Position numbers and translations under genes: made by a program
Shown here: piece after piece, positions 55,899 through 64,000 of the stretch
Position numbering within the stretch: position 1 is the stretch's first letter
Layout: the number at the start of each line of letters is the position of its first letter
Notes under the pieces: model-generated
What the model was told of the DNA's origin: nothing
The model's input: only the letters and a program-made list of their open reading frames with translations
Databases searched by the model: none
Assembly: GCF_002954385.1 (NCBI RefSeq)
Contig: NZ_MQVY01000003.1
Coordinates: 252,565 to 316,564 of the forward strand
Reading direction: 5' to 3'
Source of the DNA: Tenacibaculum sp. SG-28
GTDB lineage: Bacteria; Bacteroidota; Bacteroidia; Flavobacteriales; Flavobacteriaceae
Length of the DNA: 64,000 nt

Positions 55899-56258
55899 TT
55901 AAAAAAACAAAAACGCATCCTCAAGGTGCTTTACAGAATATGCTTCCTTATCCCGAACAATAGCAACAATATCAAAACGAACTTCGAAGTCCAAATTATT
56001 TATAACGACATAATGATGCATTGCCTTTACCAATAGTTGTATTTTTTTAGAGGTAACAAATTCTTCCGGAGACCCAAAGTATGTGGAAGAGCGCATCTTT
56101 ACTTCCACAGCGACAAGAATACTTCCTTTTACGGCAATGATATCTACTTCTGCTTTTCGATATCTGTAATTTCGCTCCACTATATGATACCCCTTTTCTA
56201 CAAGATAATTCATTGCAATATCTTCCCCTTCTTTACCGAGTTCCGTATGCGCTGCCAT
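55899..56258 (-). CDS. YraN family (UPF0102) nuclease-like protein
   Basis: A 119-residue protein with the restriction-endonuclease-like fold. The motif order GKEGEDIAMNYLVEKGY, RNYRYRKAEVDIIAVKG and VAVEVKMRSS gives the E...D...ExK metal site. YraN proteins are predicted Holliday-junction-type nucleases, but activity is not well proven. It follows the LD-carboxypeptidase gene by two bases and is likely in the same operon. Confidence 0.93.
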   Translation of the reverse strand: MAAHTELGKEGEDIAMNYLVEKGYHIVERNYRYRKAEVDIIAVKGSILVAVEVKMRSSTYFGSPEEFVTSKKIQLLVKAMHHYVVINNLDFEVRFDIVAIVRDKEAYSVKHLEDAFLFF

Positions 56259-56260
56259 TG

Positions 56261-57244
56261 TTATTCTGAAAAAGTTAGGGAAGCAGTATCTGCATTGATA
56301 ACCATACGAGCTTCTCTACCAAAAAGCAACGCTCTATTATCAGAATCATGACCCGCTGGAAAATGAAACATAACAGGCAGGCCCTCCGGTAGGATATCTT
56401 TGATAAGTTGCTCTATAGAACTTCCCCAAGGCGTAGAATTCTTTTTGATTTTAGTCATACCTCCGACTACAACTCCTTTTACATTAGAAAAATAGCCAGC
56501 ACGTTTCAAGCTTTGCAACATTCGGTCTATGGCATACTTATACTCTCCTATTTCTTCAATGAATAAAATTTTATTTTCGGTATGGATTTGACTTTTAGAA
56601 CCAAGCATGGAAGCTAATATTGCAATATTACCTCCTACGAGTTGTCCTGTTACCTCTCCATTAACATTATTTGGATTTGCAGGAATAGAATATCGTAATT
56701 CTTCCCCAAAAAGTGTGTTGCGTAAGGAAGAGATTGTCCTCTCGATGTGCGCTGGTTTATCTTGCATACTCGTTGCCATCATTGCATGTAAAGTTTCTAC
56801 TCCTAAATTATGAATGTGATTATGAAATACGGTAACATCAGAATATCCTATAATCCATTTTGGCTGCTCTAAGAATTTGGAAAAATCTAGTTTGTCAATA
56901 ATTCTAACCGAACCATATCCACCGCGAGCACACCAGATAGCTTTGATACTTGGATTATCTAAAGCTTCCTGAAAATCGGCTGCACGCTCTGCGTCAGAAC
57001 CTGCAAAATGATGGTCTTGCCGAAACACATTTTTACCATAAACAACAATTAAGCCCCAGCTTTCTGCGAGTTGTCTTGCGGTATCAATTACAGCTTTTCT
57101 ATTTTTTAAAATTCCTGCAGGAGCTACAATTGCGATTGTATCTCCTTCTTGTAAATAGGTAGGTGTTTTTAATTTCATAGATGAATGTTGAGCATGCATG
57201 TTGATAAACATCGTACAAACTACCCATAAAAATAGTGGTTTCAT
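56261..57244 (-). CDS. LD-carboxypeptidase (peptidase family S66)
   Basis: A 327-residue protein with a signal peptide (KPLFLWVVCTMFINMHAQ). The catalytic triad can be placed: Ser135 in IIGYSDVTVFHNH, a Glu in LFIEEIGEYKYAID and a His in MFHFPAGHDSDNRAL. ARGGYGSVRIID is the family substrate loop. It removes the terminal D-Ala from tetrapeptides in murein recycling or remodelling. Many S66 enzymes are cytoplasmic; the signal peptide here suggests periplasmic action. Confidence 0.92.
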   Translation of the reverse strand: MKPLFLWVVCTMFINMHAQHSSMKLKTPTYLQEGDTIAIVAPAGILKNRKAVIDTARQLAESWGLIVVYGKNVFRQDHHFAGSDAERAADFQEALDNPSIKAIWCARGGYGSVRIIDKLDFSKFLEQPKWIIGYSDVTVFHNHIHNLGVETLHAMMATSMQDKPAHIERTISSLRNTLFGEELRYSIPANPNNVNGEVTGQLVGGNIAILASMLGSKSQIHTENKILFIEEIGEYKYAIDRMLQSLKRAGYFSNVKGVVVGGMTKIKKNSTPWGSSIEQLIKDILPEGLPVMFHFPAGHDSDNRALLFGREARMVINADTASLTFSE

Positions 57245-57359
57245 ATTGCTTGTAAAATAATCTTTGGTGGAAGTTACTAAAAGAAGTTGAAATACAAATA
57301 AATTACCCGATGATTTTTAAAGGTATCTCACAGTAAAAATGCCTTAAAATTAAAGGTTC

Positions 57360-57388
57360 AAAAAAAGGCCCTCCATAAGAAGGCCTTT
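57360..57388 (-). terminator. Terminator at the 3' end of the ncRNA candidate
   Basis: On the minus strand AAAGGCC, an 11-base loop, and GGCCTTT are followed by a T run of seven. No minus-strand protein gene lies upstream within 300 bases, so it must belong to a noncoding transcript. Confidence 0.75.
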
Positions 57389-57571
57389 ACAAATATACAC
57401 AGAAACAAAGTCTATAAATGAAGTTAATAGACGTTTAAAAACACATAAAATCAAGTTCTTTTTACAAGAAAACAGGAAATGCTTTACGGTATAATATTGA
57501 TGAAAAGATGTATACTAAGCAAAGCTCCATAGATTGTTTTGCAATAAAAAAGAACTGCGATTAATTGTAAC
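57360..57571 (-). ncRNA. Structured noncoding RNA candidate, 6S-like architecture
   Basis: This fills the largest gene-free gap (57245-57697). A TAnnTTTG box at 57576-57583 predicts a start at 57571. The 5' end TTACAATTAATCGCAG (57570-57555) pairs with CTGTGTATATTTGTAA (57402-57387) in 13 of 16 positions, including one G-U. Inside, TTCTTTTT pairs with AAAAAGAA. Further in, GCTTT...GTATA pairs with TATAC...AAAGC. A separate hairpin GTCTAT/ATAGAC lies on the 3' side of the central loop. A terminator follows directly. A closing stem, an open centre with a 3' side hairpin, and a long terminal stem in about 185 nt recall 6S RNA, the RNA-polymerase-binding regulator. That identity is inference; the structured transcript itself is better supported. 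Confidence 0.55.
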
Positions 57572-57575
57572 ATTA

Positions 57576-57583
57576 CAAAAGTA
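57576..57583 (-). promoter_or_regulatory. -7 promoter element of the ncRNA candidate
   Basis: TACTTTTG on the minus strand matches TAnnTTTG. The expected start five bases on falls exactly at the base of the closing stem. No good -33 element is visible. Confidence 0.5.
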
Positions 57584-57667
57584 GGAAAATAATATTATTT
57601 AAAACCATTCTAAACAATCTATTTTTTAGGAATATTGTAAAACTGTTTATTGTCGTGTTTTTTTGAG

Positions 57668-57675
57668 TATTTTTG
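57668..57675 (+). promoter_or_regulatory. -7 promoter element of metG
   Basis: TATTTTTG matches TAnnTTTG, 22 bases before the ATG at 57698. It faces away from the ncRNA promoter, 85 bases off. Confidence 0.5.
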
Positions 57676-57697
57676 CGCCTACAAATTATAAGTACAC

Positions 57698-59765
57698 ATG
57701 AACGCACCAAAGAGATATACCATAACCGCTGCACTTCCATACACAAACGGACCGATTCATATCGGACACCTTGCAGGTGTTTATGTTCCTGGCGATATCT
57801 ATGCTCGATTTTTACGAGCAATAGGCAAAGATGTAGCTATATATGTGGTTCTGACGAACACGGTGTGGCTATTCCCATGCGAGCAAAGAAAGAAGGGGTT
57901 TCACCACAGGATATTATTGATAAATACCATACCATCATCAAAAACTCATTTCACGACTTTGGTATTTCTTTTGATAATTACTCTCGTACTTCTGCTCCTG
58001 TGCATCATAAAACCGCATCAGACTTCTTTTTAAAATTGTACAACGATGGAGAGTTTATTGAAGAGGTTACAGAGCAGTTATACGATGCAGAGGCAAATCA
58101 ATATCTAGCCGATCGCTTTGTTATTGGCACTTGCCCAAAATGTGGCAATGAAGAGAGCTATGGCGATCAATGTGAAAAGTGTGGTACGAGCCATAATGCT
58201 ACCGATTTGATTAATCCAAAATCTGCTATTACTGGTAACGTTCCAACATTAAAAGAAACAAAACACTGGTTTTTACCATTAGATAAACATGAAGATTTCT
58301 TACGCCAGTGGATTTTAGAAGGGCATAAAAACGACTGGAAACCAAATGTATTGGGGCAGGTAAAATCTTGGATTGATGACGGGTTAAGGCCAAGAGCAGT
58401 TACTAGAGATTTAGACTGGGGTATCCCTGTTCCTGTAGAAGGGGCAGACGGTAAAGTATTGTATGTTTGGTTTGATGCACCCATAGGATATATATCTTCT
58501 ACCAAAGAATGGGCAGAGAGAGAAGGTAAAAACTGGGAAGACTATTGGAAAAAAGAAGACACGAAATTAGTACACTTTATCGGAAAAGATAATATCGTAT
58601 TTCACTGTATTATTTTCCCTGCTATGTTGAAAGCGCACGGAGACTATATATTACCGGAGAATGTGCCTGCTAACGAATTTTTAAATTTAGAAGGCAATAA
58701 GTTATCTACCTCTAAAAATTGGGCCGTATGGCTGCATGAATACTTGGAGGATTTCCCGAACCAGCAAGATGTTTTACGCTACACATTAACGGCTAACGCT
58801 CCTGAAAATAAAGACAACGATTTTACTTGGAAGGACTTTCAAGCCAAAAACAACAACGAATTAGTAGCTGTATTTGGGAATTTTATCAACCGTGTTGTGG
58901 TTTTGACCAATAAATATTACGAGGGTATTGTACCCGAACCGAATACGCTTAGTGACGTTGATGAAGAAACATTAAGACAGCTGCAAGAGTTTCCTAATGT
59001 AATTGGAAAATCTATAGAACGATATCGCTTTAGAGAGGCTTCTCAGGAAATGATGAATTTGGCGCGTTTAGGAAACAAATACCTAGCAGATGAAGAGCCT
59101 TGGAAGCTTATTAAACAGGATGAGGAACGCGTTAAAACAGTTATGTTTGTAGCATTACAAATTGCAGCAGGTTTAGCAGTATTGTCGGAACCGTTTTTAC
59201 CATTTACTGCTGCTAAATTAAAAAACATCCTTAATACAAATTCGGGGGAAACAGAGAACAGTTGGAAGGATGTTTCCACAAAAGAGATACTATTAGCTCC
59301 TAATCACGAGATACAAAAAGGAAAACCAGAACTATTATTTTCTAAAATAGAAGATGCAACGATGCAAGCACAACTCGATAAACTAGAGGCTACAAAAAAG
59401 GCAAATGAAGCGCTAATAAACAAGTAGAACCACAAAAAGAACCAATTACTTTTGAAGAATTCACTAAAATGGATATTCGTATTGGAACGATTACAGCTGC
59501 TGAAAAAATAGCCAAAACTAAAAAGCTTTTAAAACTTACGGTAGATGTAGGCATCGATACCAGAACTATTGTATCTGGAATAGCAGAGAGTTTCAACCCT
59601 AAGGATATCATAGGGCAGCAGGTAAGTGTTCTTTGTAACTTAGCGCCCAGAAAATTAAAAGGTGTGGAAAGTCAAGGAATGATTTTGATGACCGATACCC
59701 CCGATGGGAAATTGGCATTCATGGAACCCAAAGAAAAAATAAGCAACGGAACACCAGTTTGTTAA
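57698..59765 (+). CDS. metG: Methionyl-tRNA synthetase (two frameshifts)
   Basis: Three frames join into one 689-residue enzyme. One base is missing at about 57838 (frames join at [12 protein letters not shown]), and another at about 59411 (join at [12 protein letters not shown]). Features are the HIGH motif in [11 protein letters not shown], the four-cysteine zinc knuckle [18 protein letters not shown], the KMSKS-like [15 protein letters not shown], and a C-terminal tRNA-binding OB domain ([20 protein letters not shown]). It charges tRNA-Met. Because the enzyme is essential, both shifts are probably sequence errors. The HDAC-like gene overlaps its stop. Confidence 0.93.
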
Positions 59766-60660
59766 AAATAGCACATCACGAAATATACAACCATCCCTTG
59801 CCTGTAAATCACAGATTTCCAATGGCAAAGTATGATTTATTGCCGCAACAGCTTCTACATGAGGGAACCTGTGTTGCGGCAAATTTCTTTGCTCCTGAAA
59901 TCCCTAATAACAAACACTTTTTTACAGTACATTCCCCAGAATATTTCTTTGATCTTTTAAATATTACGCTATCCAAGAAAATGGAACGAAGAATAGGTTT
60001 TCCATTAACAGAACAATTGGTAGCAAGAGAGGTTATCATTGCCGACGGCACAATGAAAGCTGCAGAATTTGCCTTAGAATACGGTATCGCCATGAATATA
60101 GCTGGGGGAACACATCACGCCTATGCAGATGCTGGAGAGGGGTTTTGCATGTTGAATGACCAGGCGGTAGCAGCTCGATATTTACAGAAAAAAAATCTTG
60201 CAGAAAAAATACTAATCGTCGATCTTGATGTGCACCAAGGAAATGGAACCGCAAAATTTTTGAAGATGATCCTAGTATTTTTACCTTTTCCATGCACGGA
60301 AAAAACAATTATCCCTTTCACAAAGAAGCATCCGACTTAGATATTGCTTTAGAAAATGGAACTTCTGACGAAGAGTATCTTACAAACCTAAAAAAACACC
60401 TTCCAAACCTCCTTAAATTTCACGAACCTGATTTTATTTTTTACCAATGCGGGGTAGATATTTTAAAAAGTGATAAACTCGGCAAACTCAACATTAGTAT
60501 AGAAGGATGTCTAGAGCGAGATCGGTTTGTACTGCAAACGTGTAAGGATGAAAATATACCGGTAGTTTGTTGTATGGGAGGCGGATACTCTAAAGACATT
60601 AAATTTATAATTGAAGCACACGCCAATACGTTTAGGCAAGCACAAGAAATTTATTTCTAA
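59759..60660 (+). CDS. Histone-deacetylase-family hydrolase (frameshifted)
   Basis: One base missing in the A/T run at 60253-60261 splits the frame; restored, the protein has 300 residues. It starts at a TTG (59759) overlapping the metG stop, giving [15 protein letters not shown], which fits the family start better than the first ATG at 59822. Zinc-site and catalytic residues are present: [14 protein letters not shown] (His-His), [11 protein letters not shown] (Asp-x-His), [13 protein letters not shown] (Asp) and MGGGYSKD. Bacterial members deacetylate acetyl-lysine, acetylpolyamines or similar small amides. The substrate is unknown. Confidence 0.85.
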
Positions 60661-60749
60661 CTTAGCTTTTGGTAACTTAGGTACAAATGCCCTACACAAT
60701 ATTCTAACTTTTCAGATGGAGATATAGAGGCATAACAATCCCAATACAA

Positions 60750-61481
60750 ATGCAAAAAACATCTACTTTTAGCTTCTTTTTTTTCTTATGTTTTACTCTG
60801 CAATCTCAAAGTAGCCTTGTAAGTGGCATGATTAGTAGTGAGGACATACCTTTAGAAAACGTTCATATTATCAACCAAGCTAAAAATAAAGTAACTAAAT
60901 CGAACACTTCAGGTATTTTTACGATACAAGCCACTGTAGGAGACACCTTACTTTTTTCACACGTGGGAATGAAAAATCTATCTGCAATAGTTACGACAAG
61001 CATGATCGGAGAAAAAAACCGTATTTCTATGGAAGAAAAAACAATATCACTCGAGGAAGTTGAGCTCTATACCGGACCAAAGATTGATGCAGTTTCCCTT
61101 GGTTTAATTCCAAAAAACGCAAAAAAACTTACGGTTGGAGAACGGCGATTATTCACCGCCAGAGATGGCTTTTTAGACCCAATTATAAATGCTATATCCG
61201 GAAGGACGAAAAAGTTAAAAAAACAGCTAGTTCTCGAGACTAAATCGAGAAGATTTGACCATTTAAAAAACAACTACTCCGAATATTTAAAAGAGACCTT
61301 AAATATTTCGGAAGAGATTGTTAGCATGTACTTATCATACCTCGTGGATGAAGAAGGAATAGAGAACGTCATCAATACCAACGACATCACAGAAATTCAT
61401 TTTTTTATCCTAACTGTTTGGTTTCAATTCAAACAAACAGAAAGCTATCAAAATTACTTAATAAAAGAAAAAGGCAACTAA
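60750..61481 (+). CDS. Secreted protein with CarboxypepD_reg-like domain
   Basis: A 243-residue protein with a signal peptide (QKTSTFSFFFFLCFTLQSQS). Residues 22-105 form a beta-sandwich domain of the CarboxypepD_reg-like type (GMISSEDIPLENVHIINQAK, TNTSGIFTIQ-like SNTSGIFTIQATVGDTLLFS, MEEKTISLEEVELY). The C-terminal half is helical and basic, with no name I can give. Similar proteins are abundant in Bacteroidota envelopes. The role is unknown. Confidence 0.8.
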   Translation: MQKTSTFSFFFFLCFTLQSQSSLVSGMISSEDIPLENVHIINQAKNKVTKSNTSGIFTIQATVGDTLLFSHVGMKNLSAIVTTSMIGEKNRISMEEKTISLEEVELYTGPKIDAVSLGLIPKNAKKLTVGERRLFTARDGFLDPIINAISGRTKKLKKQLVLETKSRRFDHLKNNYSEYLKETLNISEEIVSMYLSYLVDEEGIENVINTNDITEIHFFILTVWFQFKQTESYQNYLIKEKGN

Positions 61482-61535
61482 AAAACACACTGCAAAAACA
61501 GGCTTTAAATTCTTATATCCAGCAATACAAACATG

Positions 61536-61554
61536 TACTTTTGTAGTACTTTTG
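61536..61554 (+). promoter_or_regulatory. Tandem -7 elements of tex
   Basis: TACTTTTG occurs twice, at 61536-61543 and 61547-61554. Both lie downstream of the ATG at 61533, so that ATG would not be in the transcript and the coding start must be later. Confidence 0.5.
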
Positions 61555-61574
61555 CCAGACTTAACGCAACTACT

Positions 61575-63692
61575 TTGATACATTATATTTCCTCTCGTAT
61601 ATCGGCTTCTGAAAAAGCCGTAAAGAATACCATAACGCTACTAAACGAAGATTGTAGCATTCCATTTATTGCGCGTTATCGCAAAGAGAAAACAGGCAAT
61701 CTCGACGAAGTTACTATTGCACAAATTGCTAATCTTAAAGAGGAATTTGAGGCTTTAGAAAAAAGAAAAAACACCGTTATTAAAGCTATTGAAGAACAGG
61801 GCTTACTAGGAGAAGAACTTCGCCATAAAATTTTAAAAGCAGCAACAATAACGCAAGTCGAAGACTTGTATCTACCCTTTAAGAAAAAACGAAAAACGAA
61901 AGCAGAGGTAGCTAGAAAAAATGGTCTTGAACCGCTCGCAAAAATACTAATGCATCAAAAAACCGACACTGTGGAAGCCACCGCGAATCGATTTTTAAAC
62001 GGGGAAGTTACTACAAAAGAGAAGGCTCTTGAAGGAGCTCGCCATATTATCGCAGAATGGATCAACGATAGAGCAGACATTAGAAATATAGTACGGAAAG
62101 ACATGTACCGTTTCGCTACGATAACCTCAAAAGTGGTACCAAGAGTAGCAAAAGAGGACAGTGCGCAAAGATTTAAAGATTATTTTGATTGGTCGGAAAA
62201 TTTAAGTCGTATTCCATCGCATAGAATATTGGCTCTATTACGAGCGGAAAAAGAGGGATACCTCAAAATTAAAGTGGTACTTGATGACGTCCCGATTTTA
62301 GAAAAACTAGACCGCAAACTTATTCGAGCAAATAATGCTTCGGCAGCAGAGGTTCAACTCGCCATAGACGATGCCTACAAAAGACTGCTCTTCCCTTCCC
62401 TATCGAATGAGGCATTGCAAACAACAAAAAGTAAAGCCGATGAGGATGCTATTAAAGTATTTGCCAAAAACTTACAACAACTTTTGCTTGGTGCTCCACT
62501 GGGGGAAAAACGTATTTTGGCAATTGACCCAGGATTCAGGACTGGCTGTAAAATAGTTTGCTTGAATAAACAAGGAAATATACTGTATCACGATACTGTT
62601 TTCCCACATGCCCCACACCATAAAAAACTCGAAGCAGAATACCTATTAAAACAGGTAACAAAAAAACAGCAAATAGAAGCGATCGCTATAGGAAACGGAA
62701 CTGCATCGCGAGAAACAGAACAATTCATACGTGCAATTACTTTTTCTTCTCCTATAGAGGTGTTTGTAGTGAGTGAGGCTGGCGCATCAATATATTCTGC
62801 CTCTCCAATTGCTAGAGCAGAATTCCCGGCTTTAGACATTACTGTTAGAGGGGCAATATCTATAGGGCGGAGGTTGGCGGATCCCTTAGCCGAACTTGTT
62901 AAAATTGATGCAAAATCTATAGGTGTTGGGCAATACCAGCATGATGTTGACCAAACCAAACTGAAAAACGCTTTAGACAATGTTGTGGCACATTGTGTTA
63001 ATAAAGTGGGGGTTAATATTAATACCGCTAGTGCTTCTCTGTTGCAATACGTTTCCGGAGTTGGACCAAAATTAGCAGAAAACATTGTGCGATTCAGAGA
63101 CGAAAACGGAGGATTTACCTCCAAAAAACAGATTAAAAAAGTACCTCGCTTAGGAGAAAAAGCCTTTGAACAATCTGCCGGATTTTTAAGAATTAAAAAT
63201 GGCGAAAATCCATTAGACGATTCTGGGGTCCATCCAGAATGTTATGCATTGGTTAAGAAAATGGCAAAAGATCATGGATACACCATACATCAAATCATAA
63301 GGAATAAAGAAATTCTAGACCGTATCGAACTACAAAACTACACAACCGATACTTTTGGAATTCCTACACTTCGAGATATTATTAAAGAACTGGAAAAACC
63401 TGGCCTCGACCCACGCGCAAAAGCAAAAGCATTTCGTTTTAACGAAGAGGTCAAGAAAATAGAAGATTTGAAAATTGGCATGGAATTACCAGGCATTATA
63501 AATAATATTACAAATTTTGGATGCTTTGTAGATATTGGTCTAAAAGAAAGTGGTTTGGTACACATCTCTAATCTCTCTAATACGTTTGTAAAAGATGTAA
63601 ACGAGCATGTTAAATTACAACAACAAGTTACTGTAAAAGTTTTGGAAGTAGATTTACAAAGAAAACGAATTCAGTTAAGTATGCGTTTTTAA
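61575..63692 (+). CDS. tex: RNA-binding transcription accessory protein Tex
   Basis: A protein of 705 residues if translation begins at TTG 61575 (MIHYISSRISASEKAVKNTI), which matches the usual Tex N-terminus. The open frame extends to ATG 61533, but two promoter boxes lie inside that extension. Domains in order are the N-terminal helical region (CSIPFIARYRKEKTGNLDEV), a YqgF/RNase-H-like domain (AIDPGFRTGCKIVCL), helix-hairpin-helix (SGVGPKLAENIVRFRDENGG) and a C-terminal S1 RNA-binding domain (NFGCFVDIGLKESGLVHIS). Tex is involved in transcription and RNA metabolism. Confidence 0.95.
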   Translation: MIHYISSRISASEKAVKNTITLLNEDCSIPFIARYRKEKTGNLDEVTIAQIANLKEEFEALEKRKNTVIKAIEEQGLLGEELRHKILKAATITQVEDLYLPFKKKRKTKAEVARKNGLEPLAKILMHQKTDTVEATANRFLNGEVTTKEKALEGARHIIAEWINDRADIRNIVRKDMYRFATITSKVVPRVAKEDSAQRFKDYFDWSENLSRIPSHRILALLRAEKEGYLKIKVVLDDVPILEKLDRKLIRANNASAAEVQLAIDDAYKRLLFPSLSNEALQTTKSKADEDAIKVFAKNLQQLLLGAPLGEKRILAIDPGFRTGCKIVCLNKQGNILYHDTVFPHAPHHKKLEAEYLLKQVTKKQQIEAIAIGNGTASRETEQFIRAITFSSPIEVFVVSEAGASIYSASPIARAEFPALDITVRGAISIGRRLADPLAELVKIDAKSIGVGQYQHDVDQTKLKNALDNVVAHCVNKVGVNINTASASLLQYVSGVGPKLAENIVRFRDENGGFTSKKQIKKVPRLGEKAFEQSAGFLRIKNGENPLDDSGVHPECYALVKKMAKDHGYTIHQIIRNKEILDRIELQNYTTDTFGIPTLRDIIKELEKPGLDPRAKAKAFRFNEEVKKIEDLKIGMELPGIINNITNFGCFVDIGLKESGLVHISNLSNTFVKDVNEHVKLQQQVTVKVLEVDLQRKRIQLSMRF

Positions 63693-63814
63693 TTCGGCCT
63701 AGTGTTCGGTTCTTTGGTTTACAAATCACCGAGCTAATCACTAATTTTTCTTTGAAAACTGATTTAAGTACAGTGGTTAATCCATAACGAAAAAGCCTAA
63801 CAAACATACCTAGA

Positions 63815-63822
63815 TACTTTTG
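63815..63822 (+). promoter_or_regulatory. -7 promoter element at the right edge
   Basis: TACTTTTG matches TAnnTTTG with no annotated gene downstream. See the neighbouring small ORF and terminator. Confidence 0.3.
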
Positions 63823-63963
63823 ATAGTGCAGTTATGTATAATCGAGATAGGGTTTATTTACTAAAAGACTATCATAAAAATGGCATTAGCTATTTCTGTA
63901 CCCTGCCAAAAAAACTAACCTAATAAAAAACAAACAGCATACGCACATCGACAATACAGCAAT

Positions 63964-63996
63964 AAAAAAGCCTTAACAAAACTGCTAAGGCTTTTG
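63964..63996. terminator. Hairpin terminator at the right edge
   Basis: AAAAGCCTTA / TAAGGCTTTT with a ten-base loop, flanked by A and T runs, so it could act on either strand. Confidence 0.65.
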
Positions 63997-64000
63997 TACA

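Larger units (their letters stand above)
63693..64000. other. Gene-poor right edge with a possible small transcript
   Basis: No long coding region is visible. The stretch holds a TAnnTTTG box (63815-63822, plus strand), a 29-residue ORF at 63834-63923 (MYNRDRVYLLKDYHKN...) just after it, and a terminator at 63964-63996. Together they could be a small gene or RNA of about 170 nt, but the terminator may equally belong to a leftward gene beyond the edge. Confidence 0.3.

Noticed and set aside
57482..57571. A 29-residue hydrophobic ORF (starts MLQLIAVLFYCKT) inside the ncRNA candidate
   Set aside because: Its ATG is two bases from the -7 box, upstream of the predicted start of transcription, and the 5' end is better explained by the closing stem.
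59469..59765. A separate tRNA-binding protein gene (Trbp111-like) after metG
   Set aside because: The frame continues upstream into the metG C-terminus; one missing base at about 59411 explains the split, and fused C-terminal OB domains are normal for MetG.

Overview
The window comes from a low-GC member of the Bacteroidota, almost certainly a marine-type Flavobacteriaceae. The evidence is a surface protein with a type IX secretion C-terminal sorting domain, a type IX 'plug' protein, an alternative complex III (act) operon joined to an aa3-type oxidase, a sodium-pumping Nqr operon, lineage proteins such as DUF2723 and DUF3667, and many copies of the Bacteroidota promoter element TAnnTTTG just upstream of genes. 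Almost all of it is chromosomal housekeeping DNA. I see no prophage, insertion sequence, CRISPR array or integrated element.

Layout. 1-8 kb: a gene tail, a cystathionine gamma-synthase/lyase, DinB-like and ArsC/Spx-like proteins, two tRNA-Gln genes, a giant DUF2723 membrane protein, a polysaccharide deacetylase, a cysteine-free thioredoxin-fold protein and a membrane metallophosphoesterase. 8-16.5 kb: polA, a small promoter-equipped ORF, a DEAD-box helicase operon, a 48-residue zinc-ribbon protein, an aspartate aminotransferase, a fatty acid desaturase and rsmG. 16.5-24.6 kb: a DUF1501/DUF1800 pair, a second DEAD-box helicase, two unrecognised secreted proteins and a hemolysin III-family protein. 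24.6-30 kb: pruA, an NRDE protein, DUF3667, apaG and the T9SS plug. 30-36 kb: nqrABCDEF. 36-41 kb: a sulfur/rhodanese module with a SulP transporter, then ruvB. 41-52.7 kb: actABCDEF followed by cytochrome oxidase subunits II and I, one long leftward operon. 52.8-64 kb: SPOR, CvpA, a TlpA-like protein, YraN, LD-carboxypeptidase, a structured RNA candidate, metG, an HDAC-like deacetylase, a CarboxypepD_reg-like protein and tex.

How the genes work together. Nqr oxidises NADH and pumps sodium while reducing quinone. ACIII takes electrons from quinol and passes them through c hemes to the oxidase, so the window encodes most of an aerobic respiratory chain. The plug protein and the sorting-domain protein belong to the type IX secretion pathway.

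Two things stand out. First, six genes (seven sites) carry single-base frameshifts, mostly in homopolymers, including two in the essential metG; this points to sequencing or assembly error rather than gene decay. Second, the gap before metG holds a leftward transcription unit with a TAnnTTTG box, 5' and 3' ends that pair with each other, nested inner stems and a terminator. This resembles 6S RNA and is the best candidate for something not yet annotated.
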